Positions 52,325 through 61,125 of a DNA stretch of 64,000 bases are shown here, in pieces. A program made the position numbers and the translations under genes. How positions within the stretch are numbered: position 1 is the first letter of the stretch; each line of letters starts with the position of its first letter. Location: NCBI RefSeq assembly GCF_034259205.1, contig NZ_CP139487.1, positions 4,089,409-4,153,408 of the forward strand, written 5' to 3'. Origin of the DNA: Peredibacter starrii (lineage in GTDB: Bacteria > Bdellovibrionota > Bacteriovoracia > Bacteriovoracales > Bacteriovoracaceae). The notes under the pieces were generated by a model. That model did no database searches, was not told the DNA's origin, and was given only the letters and a program-made list of their open reading frames with translations.

Positions 52325-54166
52325 ATGAAATACTTACTGCTTTTAGGACTACTCGGTTCGTGCTCTTCATTCGCTAATTTCGTTTACATGAAGGAGAACG
52401 CCAAAGGAAAATCCGTTCAATATCACGTGAATGGAACAACTTACGCAATCAACGATACAACGAACAAGCTCTGGGCCCTATATCCAGATGTTACTCCAGA
52501 TGGTAACGAGTTCGTTTACTGTGAAGGTGAAGCTCAAAATGCTCTTGGCCTCACTTACTATAACAAGAAAAAGAACCTGACTCAAAGATTCGGCCTTAAA
52601 GACAAGGGCATGCTTCTGCATCCGAAGTTTTCTAAGAACGGTAAGTTCATTTTCTACTCGGCCCCAGGCAAGAACGGCAAAAACACAATCTTCTACTTTG
52701 ATCGTGTAGCCGAAGTTGAACGCCAAGGTACAAATCTTGCGGACTACTCTCTGACTAATGCTAAGGCGATTGATGAGTCGGAAGAGTCATATTTCCCTCG
52801 CCCATCTTCTGATGGAAACTTCGTGGTTTATCAGAAGAACACTCCGGGTAAAAAAGAGATCATGCTTTTTGATCGTTTGGAAAATAAGAAGACAGTCCTT
52901 GCTGAAGGTATGTCGCCGGCACTTTCATTTGATGAGCGTTTAGTGGCTTTCACTTCTAAGAAAGAAGGTAACTGGAACGTGTACACAATTGATCGCGTGA
53001 CGAAAGAAGTAAAACAAATCACTTCTGATGAGCACGATGAGATGGCCCCGACTTTCATGACGGATAACACTCTGGTGTTCGCGTCTAACAAGTCTGGAAA
53101 CTTCCACCTTTATAAGTCTGTTGATTCTAAGTGGGAGCCAATGTTCTCAGTTGAGAAAGAGACGGATTACTACGCTCCTCAGTTCGCTGGTGATACTCAG
53201 TATAAGCAAGGTGAAAGAGCTCCGTTCATTGGTGGCGCTCGTTCTTCATTCGGAACTGTTTCACACAACGGCATGATCTATATGGCCGGTGGTCACCAGG
53301 GTCCAGAGCATACTTATCCGGAAGAATCATTCACGGATCATTTCATTGCTTACGATATTGCGAAGAATGAGTGGAAGACACTTGCTCCTCGCCCTGTGAA
53401 GGCCCATGGTTATCAGATCGCAGCTTTTGGTGATTATGTTTATGCATTTGGTGGATTCGCTTTCTCGCCTGATCATAAGCCAAAGTGGAAGTCACTTGAT
53501 ATGATCCACCGTTACAGCATTAAAGAGAACAAGTGGGAGCTTATTGGAAAGCTTGCTACTCCAAGATCATCGAACGTTGCTGTGACAATTGATGAGAAGG
53601 TTTACCTTCTTGCTGGTTGGAACTCGACTCCGAAGAAAGAAAACGATTTCGATGGAACTTTTCTATCGTCAGTTGAAGTGTTTGATCTGAAGACTGAGAA
53701 GATTGAGACGGCTCCTTATACGATGCCAATGCCACTTCGTCGTGCGCTTACTGGTATTGAGCACAATGATAAGATCGTTCTGATTGGTGGTCTGGGTGAA
53801 GGTGCTACGCACTTTGAATTGATCATGAATGTAACGTCGATTGATCCAGTAACTGGTACAGCGACTGAAATGCAGCCGCTTCCGTTTGCGACTTTTGCTC
53901 CAGCAGCTGAAGTGCTTGGGAATGAATTGTTTGTATTCGGTGGAATGTTTAAGACTGGTGAGTGGAATTATGAGTACGTGTCTCATATCTACGCGCTTAA
54001 CTTAGAGAAGAAAGAATGGAGACACACTGGAAGATCGCTCAAAGAAACGAAAGGTTTCTCCCAAGTGTTCCATGTCGATCAGAAAACTTTGGGAATTCTT
54101 GGTGGTCACCACTACTTTGAAGGACAGGATTTTCCGGTTTCGACGTTTGAGACGTTTAGTAAGTAA
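52325..54166 (+). CDS. Exported two-part beta-propeller protein (TolB-like plus Kelch)
   Basis: Product of 613 residues. Signal peptide MKYLLLLGLLGSCSSFA. Residues about 20-290 contain TolB/PD40-like blades (YPDVTPDGNEFVY, SFDERLVAFTSKKEGNWNV, FVIYSAPG type). The second half is Kelch-like with GG pairs (MIYMAGGHQGPEH, YVYAFGGFAF, KIVLIGGLGEG, ELFVFGGMF). The two propellers would form one scaffold for ligand or protein binding in the periplasm. Lone gene with a strong promoter and terminator. Confidence 0.85.
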   Translation: MKYLLLLGLLGSCSSFANFVYMKENAKGKSVQYHVNGTTYAINDTTNKLWALYPDVTPDGNEFVYCEGEAQNALGLTYYNKKKNLTQRFGLKDKGMLLHPKFSKNGKFIFYSAPGKNGKNTIFYFDRVAEVERQGTNLADYSLTNAKAIDESEESYFPRPSSDGNFVVYQKNTPGKKEIMLFDRLENKKTVLAEGMSPALSFDERLVAFTSKKEGNWNVYTIDRVTKEVKQITSDEHDEMAPTFMTDNTLVFASNKSGNFHLYKSVDSKWEPMFSVEKETDYYAPQFAGDTQYKQGERAPFIGGARSSFGTVSHNGMIYMAGGHQGPEHTYPEESFTDHFIAYDIAKNEWKTLAPRPVKAHGYQIAAFGDYVYAFGGFAFSPDHKPKWKSLDMIHRYSIKENKWELIGKLATPRSSNVAVTIDEKVYLLAGWNSTPKKENDFDGTFLSSVEVFDLKTEKIETAPYTMPMPLRRALTGIEHNDKIVLIGGLGEGATHFELIMNVTSIDPVTGTATEMQPLPFATFAPAAEVLGNELFVFGGMFKTGEWNYEYVSHIYALNLEKKEWRHTGRSLKETKGFSQVFHVDQKTLGILGGHHYFEGQDFPVSTFETFSK

Positions 54167-54191
54167 GATGAAAGAGAAAGGGCCCTGAAGA
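54167..54191 (+). repeat. Copy 1 of a repeated terminator segment
   Basis: This 25 nt segment recurs at 55045-55070 with only one inserted G (GATGAAAGAGAAAG, then GGCCCTGAAGA). The copy pair flanks the DUF4288 and RHS-remnant genes. Confidence 0.6.
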
Positions 54192-54203
54192 GGGCCCTTA
54201 TAT
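54178..54203. terminator. Terminator after the propeller gene
   Basis: AAGGGCCCT (54178-54186)/AGGGCCCTT (54191-54199) with loop GAAG. The T-run is weak, and it probably acts in both directions. Confidence 0.8.
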
Positions 54204-54212
54204 TGAAAGTAG

Positions 54213-54653
54213 CTATTTCTTAAAACTTGCAAACTCACCGTTCAGAAACTTAGATCTTATCTTCCTCTCGGTAGTTTCAGAGATCGACTTCCCGTAATGA
54301 CTATTAAGCATTTCCTTCTTAGATATTTTCTGATCAACAAGAAAGTTCGCTGAGAACACTTCTACTAAATCAGCAGGTGACTCAAATAACTCAAACACTT
54401 CAATACATTCCAAAAATTCAATTCTTACTTGTTGTCCATAAGGGTTTATATAATTACCTTCATAATCCTTTGCTTCCTTCCTTGCTTTTTTAATAGCTTC
54501 ATTGAAGTTTTTAGCTTTGATCAGGATAATTCTCTCCTCAAGCAATGCGTATTTCGAATCCGGTTTTTGTTTAACTTTTGATTTACCACGAGCCTCTATC
54601 CAATAGAGAGATTTTCCACAATAAAACTTTGATTTATTTTTTACAGTTTTCAT
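54213..54653 (-). CDS. DUF4288-like protein
   Basis: Product of 146 residues. The middle part LLEERIILIKAKNFNEAIKK, followed by ARKEAKDYEG, fits DUF4288 (LYEERI.L..A.s..EA...A..EA..Y). Function unknown; lies just downstream of an RHS remnant, where an immunity gene would sit, so it may be the immunity partner of the lost toxin (inference). AT-rich codon use. Confidence 0.6.
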   Translation of the reverse strand: MKTVKNKSKFYCGKSLYWIEARGKSKVKQKPDSKYALLEERIILIKAKNFNEAIKKARKEAKDYEGNYINPYGQQVRIEFLECIEVFELFESPADLVEVFSANFLVDQKISKKEMLNSHYGKSISETTERKIRSKFLNGEFASFKK

Positions 54654-54677
54654 TTCGCTTCTTCTTGTTACGTTCTT

Positions 54678-55001
54678 TTAAAATTTAAGCTGTTTCGTGT
54701 ACCGTAGCTTTTCCTTACCCTTAGCTTTATCTAATAATTTTTTAAGCTCTTCAGTAGAAACACCCTCTAGTCCAGTGTCCCCAATATTTTGATTTCCGCC
54801 TTTAGAATAAGTAAGTCCAACACTTGCCGCCCCAACTCCCATGCCTACAGAACTTGCAGAGCTTCCTACTCCTCCATATCCAGGCTCACTTGTAGCCATG
54901 GTTGCTAAGCCTTCTGGATCAAAAAAGTTCACTGGCTCATTAAACACATAACCATAAAGATTTTCATCTCCACCTTCGAAGAGAATCGGATCCTTACTCA
55001 T
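54678..55001 (-). pseudogene. RHS C-terminal remnant with toxin tip
   Basis: The 107 residues begin [18 protein letters not shown], then [13 protein letters not shown], the hallmark end of the RHS core, followed by a short Gly/Ser-rich region and a Lys-rich tip ([19 protein letters not shown]). The frame stays open upstream to 55031, giving VGRWMSKDP as in complete RHS proteins, then meets a stop; the large RHS core is missing. Without its signal and core it is probably not active. Confidence 0.75.
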
Positions 55002-55021
55002 CCATCGACCAACGAGTTGGT

Positions 55022-55038
55022 TCCAGCAGACTTATCCT
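55022..55038 (+). repeat. 17 bp direct repeat, copy 1
   Basis: TCCAGCAGACTTATCCT is repeated at 55643-55659. The two copies bracket the gene at 55083-55535 and lie where the RHS frame breaks off. Confidence 0.65.
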
Positions 55039-55044
55039 CACTAG

Positions 55045-55079
55045 GATGAAAGAGAAAGGGGCCCTGAAGAAGCCCCTTT
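55045..55079 (-). terminator. Terminator after the 150-residue gene; copy 2 of the repeated segment
   Basis: AAAGGGGC (55055-55062)/GCCCCTTT (55072-55079), loop 9 nt. 55045-55070 is a near-copy of 54167-54191. Confidence 0.65.
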
Positions 55080-55082
55080 ATT

Positions 55083-55535
55083 TTATACCTTTGTTAATTT
55101 CCAACTAATGGACAGATATTTTATATCTTTATTCAATGTCAAATATTGATCACGATATTTAATATCAACCCAAACACATTTTTCTGATGCTGAAGTCGCT
55201 AGAAAAGCATCTCCCTCAGGGGATAAAATACACATATCTTCTGGTAAATTAGGCTGTTCCCAAGAGGCAAAAGAATCCGAATACTTTCTGAGTATTTCTA
55301 GAGAATCTTTTACAAAATCAAATATAAGAATATTTGCTTTATCATCAAAGATTTGAGTGCATGGCCAGTTATCTGAAGTAAAATCTTTCTTAAGATAAGG
55401 ATGCATTTCATTTAAAAAAGCAGAATTATTTTTGTCAAAATCAATTTCTGGACGAATCACGAACAAAACGTAACGGCCTCCTTGATTTATGGCAAAATTA
55501 AGCATCTTCTCGTATAGTGTTTCATCATTATACAT
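55083..55535 (-). CDS. Orphan 150-residue protein, possible RHS tip or immunity protein
   Basis: The ATG at 55535 has AGGA seven bases before it, giving a soluble acidic protein of 150 residues with no recognised domain (SWEQPNLPEDMCILSPEGDA). The same frame remains open upstream to 55631 and reads RGPEAHPGDGYGSKPHYHIG, which looks coding, and a one-base slip would extend it (SYFEFRVEV). So this may be the tail of a decayed RHS-type toxin rather than a full gene. AT-rich. Confidence 0.5.
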   Translation of the reverse strand: MYNDETLYEKMLNFAINQGGRYVLFVIRPEIDFDKNNSAFLNEMHPYLKKDFTSDNWPCTQIFDDKANILIFDFVKDSLEILRKYSDSFASWEQPNLPEDMCILSPEGDAFLATSASEKCVWVDIKYRDQYLTLNKDIKYLSISWKLTKV

Positions 55536-55642
55536 TCTATTTTCCTGTATATGATCAACTGGTCCAATGTGGTAATGAGGCTTGGAGCCATATCCATCTC
55601 CTGGATGCGCCTCAGGACCTCGACTCGGAACTCAAAGTAGGA

Positions 55643-55659
55643 TCCAGCAGACTTATCCT
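55643..55659 (+). repeat. 17 bp direct repeat, copy 2
   Basis: Second copy of TCCAGCAGACTTATCCT, identical to 55022-55038. Confidence 0.65.
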
Positions 55660-55719
55660 TAAACTATGCTTCAGGAAAAGTGTACTGGAACCTCATTGCA
55701 TCACATTGTTTTCCTCTTT

Positions 55720-55911
55720 TCATTTCTGTAAAATATAACCTGTATTCATCAAATAAAAGAAGATTGCGCTAACGACAAAAGCAAAAAGCCAACTTCCAAT
55801 TCTAATTAATTTCGAATGCTTCGAAAAATCTTTCTTAAAAGCATATGAAACAAATATAATGATTAGAGCAATCACGACTCCAATCAATCTCATAAAGTCT
55901 GCTCTATTCAT
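55720..55911 (-). CDS. Small two-helix membrane protein
   Basis: Product of 63 residues with helices at about 9-25 and 39-57 (VVIALIIIFVSYAF, SWLFAFVVSAIFFYL) and a basic loop. Ribosome site weak. No family recognised; lies in the AT-rich patch. Confidence 0.5.
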   Translation of the reverse strand: MNRADFMRLIGVVIALIIIFVSYAFKKDFSKHSKLIRIGSWLFAFVVSAIFFYLMNTGYILQK

Positions 55912-56016
55912 TGCTCAATCTTTAATTTCACTTCCGCCAGCGAAAGTAAATTCGTCCTTATAAGAATATTGTGAAGGGAATTGGGATTAGAACGTACTCA
56001 ATTTTTCTTAAGCAAT

Positions 56017-56982
56017 TTATCGACAAAGATCCTGATACTTAACATCTAATAGGTCTGTTGGTTTCAAAGCTTCAATCGTCTTTTTAAAGCCACCGCTCTC
56101 AATCTTGTCACATCGAACCTTGGCCTCAAAAGCAAATGAAAGTATATCTGCAACGGGACCATCCGAAAGTCGCATATTCTCTTTGAGCTTAACATAGGTC
56201 GCTTCAGGAATAGGTTCAACTGTCTGAATGACATTGGATAAAAGCGCACTCAGCATGTAGACCTTGTTATACCCATTACATCTTGGAATAAAAAGATTGG
56301 GGCTGTTTGAAAAAATCTCTAACCAGTCACTTGGTGTTCCACGAATATTCTCAATACAATTGCGGTCTCGGATATAAAAGGACTTACTGACGATATGATC
56401 TTGGATCACTCCTGCATTCACGTCTTTCAAAAACTCTCCAACGATCTTTTCACACTTTTTGTTATCGTATCCCTGAGGATCCCAGAGCTGACATTCTTCA
56501 CCAAATTTCTCCAATTTCATTGAACGTTTCTTTTTATTGAACCATTCCTGAAAACGAGAATCTTTCTGAAGATCATGCAAACTAAAAACTCTTTCTGGTT
56601 TTCGACATTCTTCTTTGATCGTAATTTCCATTAGGGCCTGATACTCACCGTGCCCGTAGTTATTTGTATCCAGACCACCAGTACCGTACAGACCACGACG
56701 AACAAAACCCAAATCATACCGAGTGATGTCCCCCATAATGTATTTATCCCAATCAGCTTCGGGTACGGTTTTAGCGGCGATATTTTTGTCGACGTACTCT
56801 TTCTTACCAAAGTGATAGATGCGACTTGGAACTACTTCTTTCTTGTCCAGGATGGCGTTTGCGATCTCAAAAAAGTCACAACTTAGTTTGAGTAATTCAT
56901 TAGATGTGGCTTGATAGTCACATTCGGTCTCAGCATGGACCGGTAATTGAAATAGAAGCAGAAGAAGAAAGGCGAATTTCAT
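56017..56982 (-). CDS. Exported protein of unknown function
   Basis: Product of 321 residues with signal peptide (MKFAFLLLLLFQLPVHA). Seven or more cysteines in the mature part (CDYQ, LSCDF, ECRK, ECQLW, KCEK, NCIEN, RCNGY, RCDK), as in disulfide-rich secreted proteins. RIYHFGKKEYVD, RRGLYGTGG and LMEITIKEE recall the H, Y and E elements of ADP-ribosyltransferase folds, but this is weak. Could be a secreted enzyme. No family assigned. Confidence 0.7.
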   Translation of the reverse strand: MKFAFLLLLLFQLPVHAETECDYQATSNELLKLSCDFFEIANAILDKKEVVPSRIYHFGKKEYVDKNIAAKTVPEADWDKYIMGDITRYDLGFVRRGLYGTGGLDTNNYGHGEYQALMEITIKEECRKPERVFSLHDLQKDSRFQEWFNKKKRSMKLEKFGEECQLWDPQGYDNKKCEKIVGEFLKDVNAGVIQDHIVSKSFYIRDRNCIENIRGTPSDWLEIFSNSPNLFIPRCNGYNKVYMLSALLSNVIQTVEPIPEATYVKLKENMRLSDGPVADILSFAFEAKVRCDKIESGGFKKTIEALKPTDLLDVKYQDLCR

Positions 56983-57054
56983 CTAAACGCTTATCGGTTT
57001 TAAATGAAAATACTTGATTGAAATTGACCTGAAATAACTGAAAGGTAACTTATT

Positions 57055-57082
57055 GAAAAAAAGGGCCCCAAACTGGGGCCCT
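57055..57082 (-). terminator. Terminator after the 135-residue gene
   Basis: AGGGCCCC/GGGGCCCT with loop AAACT, followed on the minus strand by a run of T (complement of A at 57055-57062). Confidence 0.9.
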
Positions 57083-57088
57083 AATAGA

Positions 57089-57496
57089 TTATAAGCAAGT
57101 AGCAGCAACTGAATCAGGATCAATAACGAACACATCTTTCGTTCCAAAGAACGAAGGAACTGCTTCAACTCGACCGGTTAATTCAATCTCATGACAGCCA
57201 AGATCTGAAAGATACTCCTCAGAAACCGTATATCCAGTACGAGAACCCATTACTTCTAGAAGATAGCCTTTGCTCCAAGCTTGAGCACCTGGAATACCGA
57301 AAGTGTAGGCCTTCTTTCCAGCAACAAGAAGATTAAGTGATGTACCAGTTGCATTTAACTTCAATTCAACAGCTTGATCCTTGCTCAATGTAGCTAGAGT
57401 AAATACTTTTGCATTATCTTCTTTTGTATAAGATCTGCTGTCAGCGAATGCGAAAGAAGAAACAAGAACAGTCATAGCGATAATTAAGTTTTTCAC
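57089..57496 (-). CDS. Small exported protein of unknown function
   Basis: Product of 135 residues starting with GTG (GGGAG five bases before). Signal peptide MKNLIIAMTVLVSSFAFA. Two cysteines, in DLGCHEIE and AATCL, could bond. Beta-rich. No family recognised. Strong terminator follows. Confidence 0.75.
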   Translation of the reverse strand: MKNLIIAMTVLVSSFAFADSRSYTKEDNAKVFTLATLSKDQAVELKLNATGTSLNLLVAGKKAYTFGIPGAQAWSKGYLLEVMGSRTGYTVSEEYLSDLGCHEIELTGRVEAVPSFFGTKDVFVIDPDSVAATCL

Positions 57497-57615
57497 AGAG
57501 GCTCCCTTTTTGTTTCGAGCCTTGTAGCACTTAAAATGAAAATTTGGTGAGTGGTTGAAAGAATTTCAGAGGGGCGGTGCTGATGACCTTGCTCCCTGTA
57601 AGCTTGGAGCAGGTG

Positions 57616-57641
57616 AAACAAAAAGGGGCCCGAAGGCCCCT
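57616..57641 (-). terminator. Terminator after asnB
   Basis: AGGGGCC (57624-57630)/GGCCCCT (57635-57641) with loop CGAA; on the minus strand T5-G-T3 follows, from the A-rich 57616-57624. Confidence 0.88.
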
Positions 57642-57645
57642 CTAT

Positions 57646-59241
57646 TTAAACACCAGATTTTCCGTAGTTCGGTAAGACCCTTGCCGATGGATCATTCACA
57701 TTACAGTTGTTCCATTCTTTGTTTGGCATCCAGAAGTCTTTCACGTGATGAGCAGTTCCTGCGAAATGCTTCTCATAGATCTCACGATACATGAGTGATT
57801 CTTTCGTAAAAGGAGTTCCATGAGGATACTTCTCTCTCGCCTGCGCCACTTGCTCTTCAGTGTATTTTGCTTCCGCAGCTTCTTTCAGATAATCCACCAT
57901 TGAGTGTCCAACAGCATCTGAGAACGCAGCTTTCTCACGCCATAGGATTTCATCCGGAATGAAGTTCGTGCCATCGAAGGCCTTGCGAAGTAGCCATTTC
58001 CCCATACCAGTTGTGTTCATCTTAAATTCAGGGTGAATTTCCATTACGGTCTTCACGAAATCAAGATCACCAAATGGCACACGTGCCTCAAGTGAGTTCG
58101 AAGCAATCGAACGGTCAGCTCTTAGTACGTCATACATATGAAGTTCGTCCACTCGCTTCTTAGCTTCCTTCTGGAAGGCCTCAGGCGATGGAGCGAAGTC
58201 TGTATACTTATAACCAAATAGCTCATCCGAGATCTCTCCCGTAAGAACTACTTTAATTGGAGTCTTCTCACGAATGTACTTACAAACAAGATACATCCCG
58301 ATCGAAGCACGAATAGTTGTGATGTCCCAAGTTTCAAGATACCAGATCAACTTATCCAGCACTCCAAGCGTGTCTTGCTTATTGAAATACACTTCGTGGT
58401 GATTAGTCTTAAGAAAATCCGCCACGATCTTGGCGTAATGAATATCAATTGGATTGTGATCCAGACCAACTGAGAAAGTTGTGATTGGCTTCTTCATCAA
58501 GTCCTGCGCGATACCACACACAAGAGATGAATCAAGACCACCAGAAAGAAGAAATCCCACTGGTACGTCGGCCACAAGACGCTTCCGAACGCCCTCAACT
58601 AACTTCTCACGAATATCTTTTAAATGCTGATCAAGATTTTTAGGAGCATAGTGAACAACAGTCGTAAGATCTCTGTATTGAACAAATTTCTCACCGTCAT
58701 AATAATACCCTGGAGGAAATGATTCTACTTTCTCACAGAAAGGTGCAATCACTTTAATCTCTGAAGCGAACATGATCTTCCCTTCAGCTGAATATCCATA
58801 AAACAACGGACGAATACCAATTGGATCACGTCCAGCTACAAGCTTCTTCTTTTTATTGTCCCAAATAACCAGAGCGAACTCTGCATCCAGATGCTGACAC
58901 ATCTTCTCAATGCCAAGATTATTGAACATTGGAACAAGAACTTCACAATCAGAATGCGACTTAAACTTATAAATCGCCTCATAATCACGCTTCAGGGTCT
59001 CGTAGTTATAGATCTCGCCATTACAAATGGCGATGTTTCCATTATTGTCATCAACGAAGGGCTGATGACCTTTTTGTGTAGGGTCCATGATCGCCAAACG
59101 ATGGAAGCACATTGAAGCTTCATTATTAGAAGCTTTGACGATTTCAGTATCGTCTGGTCCACGATGACGGAGTTGATTGAAAGTCGTTTCGAAGTCTGGA
59201 AGTTGATGAACATCACCAGAGTAAGCGAGCAATCCACACAT
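57646..59241 (-). CDS. asnB: Asparagine synthetase B (glutamine-hydrolysing)
   Basis: Product of 531 residues from the ATG at 59241, so that the glutaminase nucleophile C2 (MCGLLAYSG) becomes N-terminal; AGGA precedes it. Glutaminase domain with RHRGPDD and CNGEIYNY, then the ATP-PP domain with LLSGGLDSSLV. Makes Asn from Asp, Gln and ATP. Length fits E. coli AsnB (about 554). The longer frame to 59301 is not used. Lone gene. Confidence 0.95.
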   Translation of the reverse strand: MCGLLAYSGDVHQLPDFETTFNQLRHRGPDDTEIVKASNNEASMCFHRLAIMDPTQKGHQPFVDDNNGNIAICNGEIYNYETLKRDYEAIYKFKSHSDCEVLVPMFNNLGIEKMCQHLDAEFALVIWDNKKKKLVAGRDPIGIRPLFYGYSAEGKIMFASEIKVIAPFCEKVESFPPGYYYDGEKFVQYRDLTTVVHYAPKNLDQHLKDIREKLVEGVRKRLVADVPVGFLLSGGLDSSLVCGIAQDLMKKPITTFSVGLDHNPIDIHYAKIVADFLKTNHHEVYFNKQDTLGVLDKLIWYLETWDITTIRASIGMYLVCKYIREKTPIKVVLTGEISDELFGYKYTDFAPSPEAFQKEAKKRVDELHMYDVLRADRSIASNSLEARVPFGDLDFVKTVMEIHPEFKMNTTGMGKWLLRKAFDGTNFIPDEILWREKAAFSDAVGHSMVDYLKEAAEAKYTEEQVAQAREKYPHGTPFTKESLMYREIYEKHFAGTAHHVKDFWMPNKEWNNCNVNDPSARVLPNYGKSGV

Positions 59242-59372
59242 GTTATAGTCCTGAAGCTTTCGGGAGGAATTTCCCGGGCGCTTGGGATATCTTAACACCA
59301 AAGCAAAGTCATCAGGTTAAAGGCCAAATTTGCCTACTCCCAAAATAACCATAGGAATAGTCTCATCAAAGA

Positions 59373-60335
59373 ATGAAAGCCAAAGATACACTCCCAGAAC
59401 TATTTGAAGTCGAGTATTTAGCCGAACAATATCGGGATATTCTTCACGTGGAGAAGTTAGCGGAAGTTAATGGTGCGCGCTTTCAATTTCCAGTCTATGG
59501 CTTCTCTTTAGGTAATCAAGATCCGAAAGCACCGGTCTTTGGTCTATTTGGTGGGGTGCATGGTTTGGAAAGAATCGGAACTCACGTGCTTCTTTCTTTT
59601 TTAAAGACCCTTCTCTTCCGCATGAGTTGGGAAACTGAATGGCAGGAATTTTTTAAACACTGTCGTCTTGTTACCATTCCAATCATCAATCCATTAGGCA
59701 TGGCACTTACTCGTCGAGGAAACGGTAACAACGTTGATCTCATGAGAAACTCTCCTCTGAACGCTACTGGAAAACTTATTCCCCTTGTGAGTGGTCAGAC
59801 TTATACCAATCTACTTCCTTGGTATCGTGGAGACCTTTCTCATCCAGAAAAAGAAACCCTCGCCGTACAAGAATTTTGTCGTAAGCATTTCTTCCAAAGC
59901 CAAAGAGTAATTACTCTCGATCTTCATTCTGGTTTCGGTCTGCGCGATCGTTTGTGGTACCCATGGTCGACATCTTCGACTCCATTTCCACTTGAGCCAG
60001 AAGTCTTAAAGCTTAAACGTCTCTTGGAACAAACCTATCCTTATCACGTATATACCGTTGAGCACCAATCCCTGAACTACAGCAATCATGGTGACCTTTG
60101 GGATTGGATCTACCAGGATTATGCGAGTCAAAACCCGAATGGAAAATTCTTGCCATTAACTTTAGAAATGGGATCATGGCTATGGGTGAAGAAAAATCCT
60201 TGGCAGTTTTTCTCATGGCAGGGTCTGTTTAATCCGGTGAAGAAACACCGTTACGCTCGCACCATGAGACGTCATAATCACCTCTTAGAACTTTTACTCA
60301 AGGCCAGCCTGCACCATGAAACTTGGTCCGTTTAA
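59373..60335 (+). CDS. M14-family zinc carboxypeptidase-like protein
   Basis: Product of 320 residues with zinc ligands HxxE in GGVHGLERIG, H in LDLHSGFG and catalytic E in TLEMGSW, plus NPLGMALTRRGNGNNVDLMRN. This is the succinylglutamate desuccinylase/DUF2817-like branch of M14 rather than digestive carboxypeptidases. No signal peptide, so cytosolic. Its end overlaps the sirtuin gene by 20 nt. Confidence 0.88.
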   Translation: MKAKDTLPELFEVEYLAEQYRDILHVEKLAEVNGARFQFPVYGFSLGNQDPKAPVFGLFGGVHGLERIGTHVLLSFLKTLLFRMSWETEWQEFFKHCRLVTIPIINPLGMALTRRGNGNNVDLMRNSPLNATGKLIPLVSGQTYTNLLPWYRGDLSHPEKETLAVQEFCRKHFFQSQRVITLDLHSGFGLRDRLWYPWSTSSTPFPLEPEVLKLKRLLEQTYPYHVYTVEHQSLNYSNHGDLWDWIYQDYASQNPNGKFLPLTLEMGSWLWVKKNPWQFFSWQGLFNPVKKHRYARTMRRHNHLLELLLKASLHHETWSV

Positions 60336-61125
60336 AAAGATCGTAATCCTCACCGGCGCCGGCATCTCTGCCGAATCCGGCATCAATACATTTCGTGATT
60401 CAAACGGACTTTGGGAACAACATCGCATGGAAGATGTGGCAACTCCTGAGGCCTTTAAACGTGATCCACAACTGGTGTGGCGCTTTTACTCCATGAGACG
60501 CATTCAAGCGGCTCAAGCGCATCCTAATCGCGCGCACGAGGCCTTAGTTAAATTTGCTAAAACTCCGGGACAAGAAATTCATCTCATCACACAAAACGTG
60601 GATGATCTTCATCACCGAGCTGATCCCACGGATCATTTGCCACCGCTATGTATGCATGGATCTCTTAATCAATCACGCTGCATGAATTGCGGCACGATCT
60701 ATTTTGATGATCACGCTTACTTTGATCTTAAAGGTGATTACGCTCCTCAAGGAACAATTCTGTGTTCCTCTTCACAGAAGGCCTCAGTCGATTATCTTCA
60801 TCACTACAAACTTGATTATCGTGACTTCCTTCCCCTATCACCTTGTTGCAAGGCCGCGATTCGTCCGCACATCGTGTGGTTCGGAGAAATTCCGTTTCAC
60901 ATGACGAAGATTAATAACCTTCTAACTGATGCAGATCTTTTCGTGAGTATTGGAACCAGTGGACAGGTTTATCCAGCGGCGGGATTTTTACAAATTGCAA
61001 AGATGAGTGGAGCAACGACGGTTTGTATTAACAAAGAAGAGATTCCTCAAAGTCAGTGGATCGACCACTTCATTCAAGGTCATGCTTCTGTAGAAGTTCC
61101 GAAATTCTTTGAGTCACTAACCTGA
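60316..61125 (+). CDS. cobB: Sir2-family NAD-dependent protein deacylase
   Basis: Product of 269 residues with GAGISAESGINTFR, TQNVDDLH, catalytic H in MHGSL, and IGTSGQVYP. Zinc site: C-x2-C (SRCMNCG) is normal, but the second pair is odd: adjacent cysteines in SPCCKAAIRP, with an insert of about 30 extra residues holding another Cys (ILCSSS). It removes acetyl or succinyl groups from lysines. Coupled to the M14 gene. Confidence 0.93.
   Translation: MKLGPFKKIVILTGAGISAESGINTFRDSNGLWEQHRMEDVATPEAFKRDPQLVWRFYSMRRIQAAQAHPNRAHEALVKFAKTPGQEIHLITQNVDDLHHRADPTDHLPPLCMHGSLNQSRCMNCGTIYFDDHAYFDLKGDYAPQGTILCSSSQKASVDYLHHYKLDYRDFLPLSPCCKAAIRPHIVWFGEIPFHMTKINNLLTDADLFVSIGTSGQVYPAAGFLQIAKMSGATTVCINKEEIPQSQWIDHFIQGHASVEVPKFFESLT

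Noticed and set aside
55517..55738. Plus-strand ORF in the RHS patch.
   Set aside because: No ribosome site and low-complexity, aromatic-rich sequence; the opposite strand has the better coding signal.
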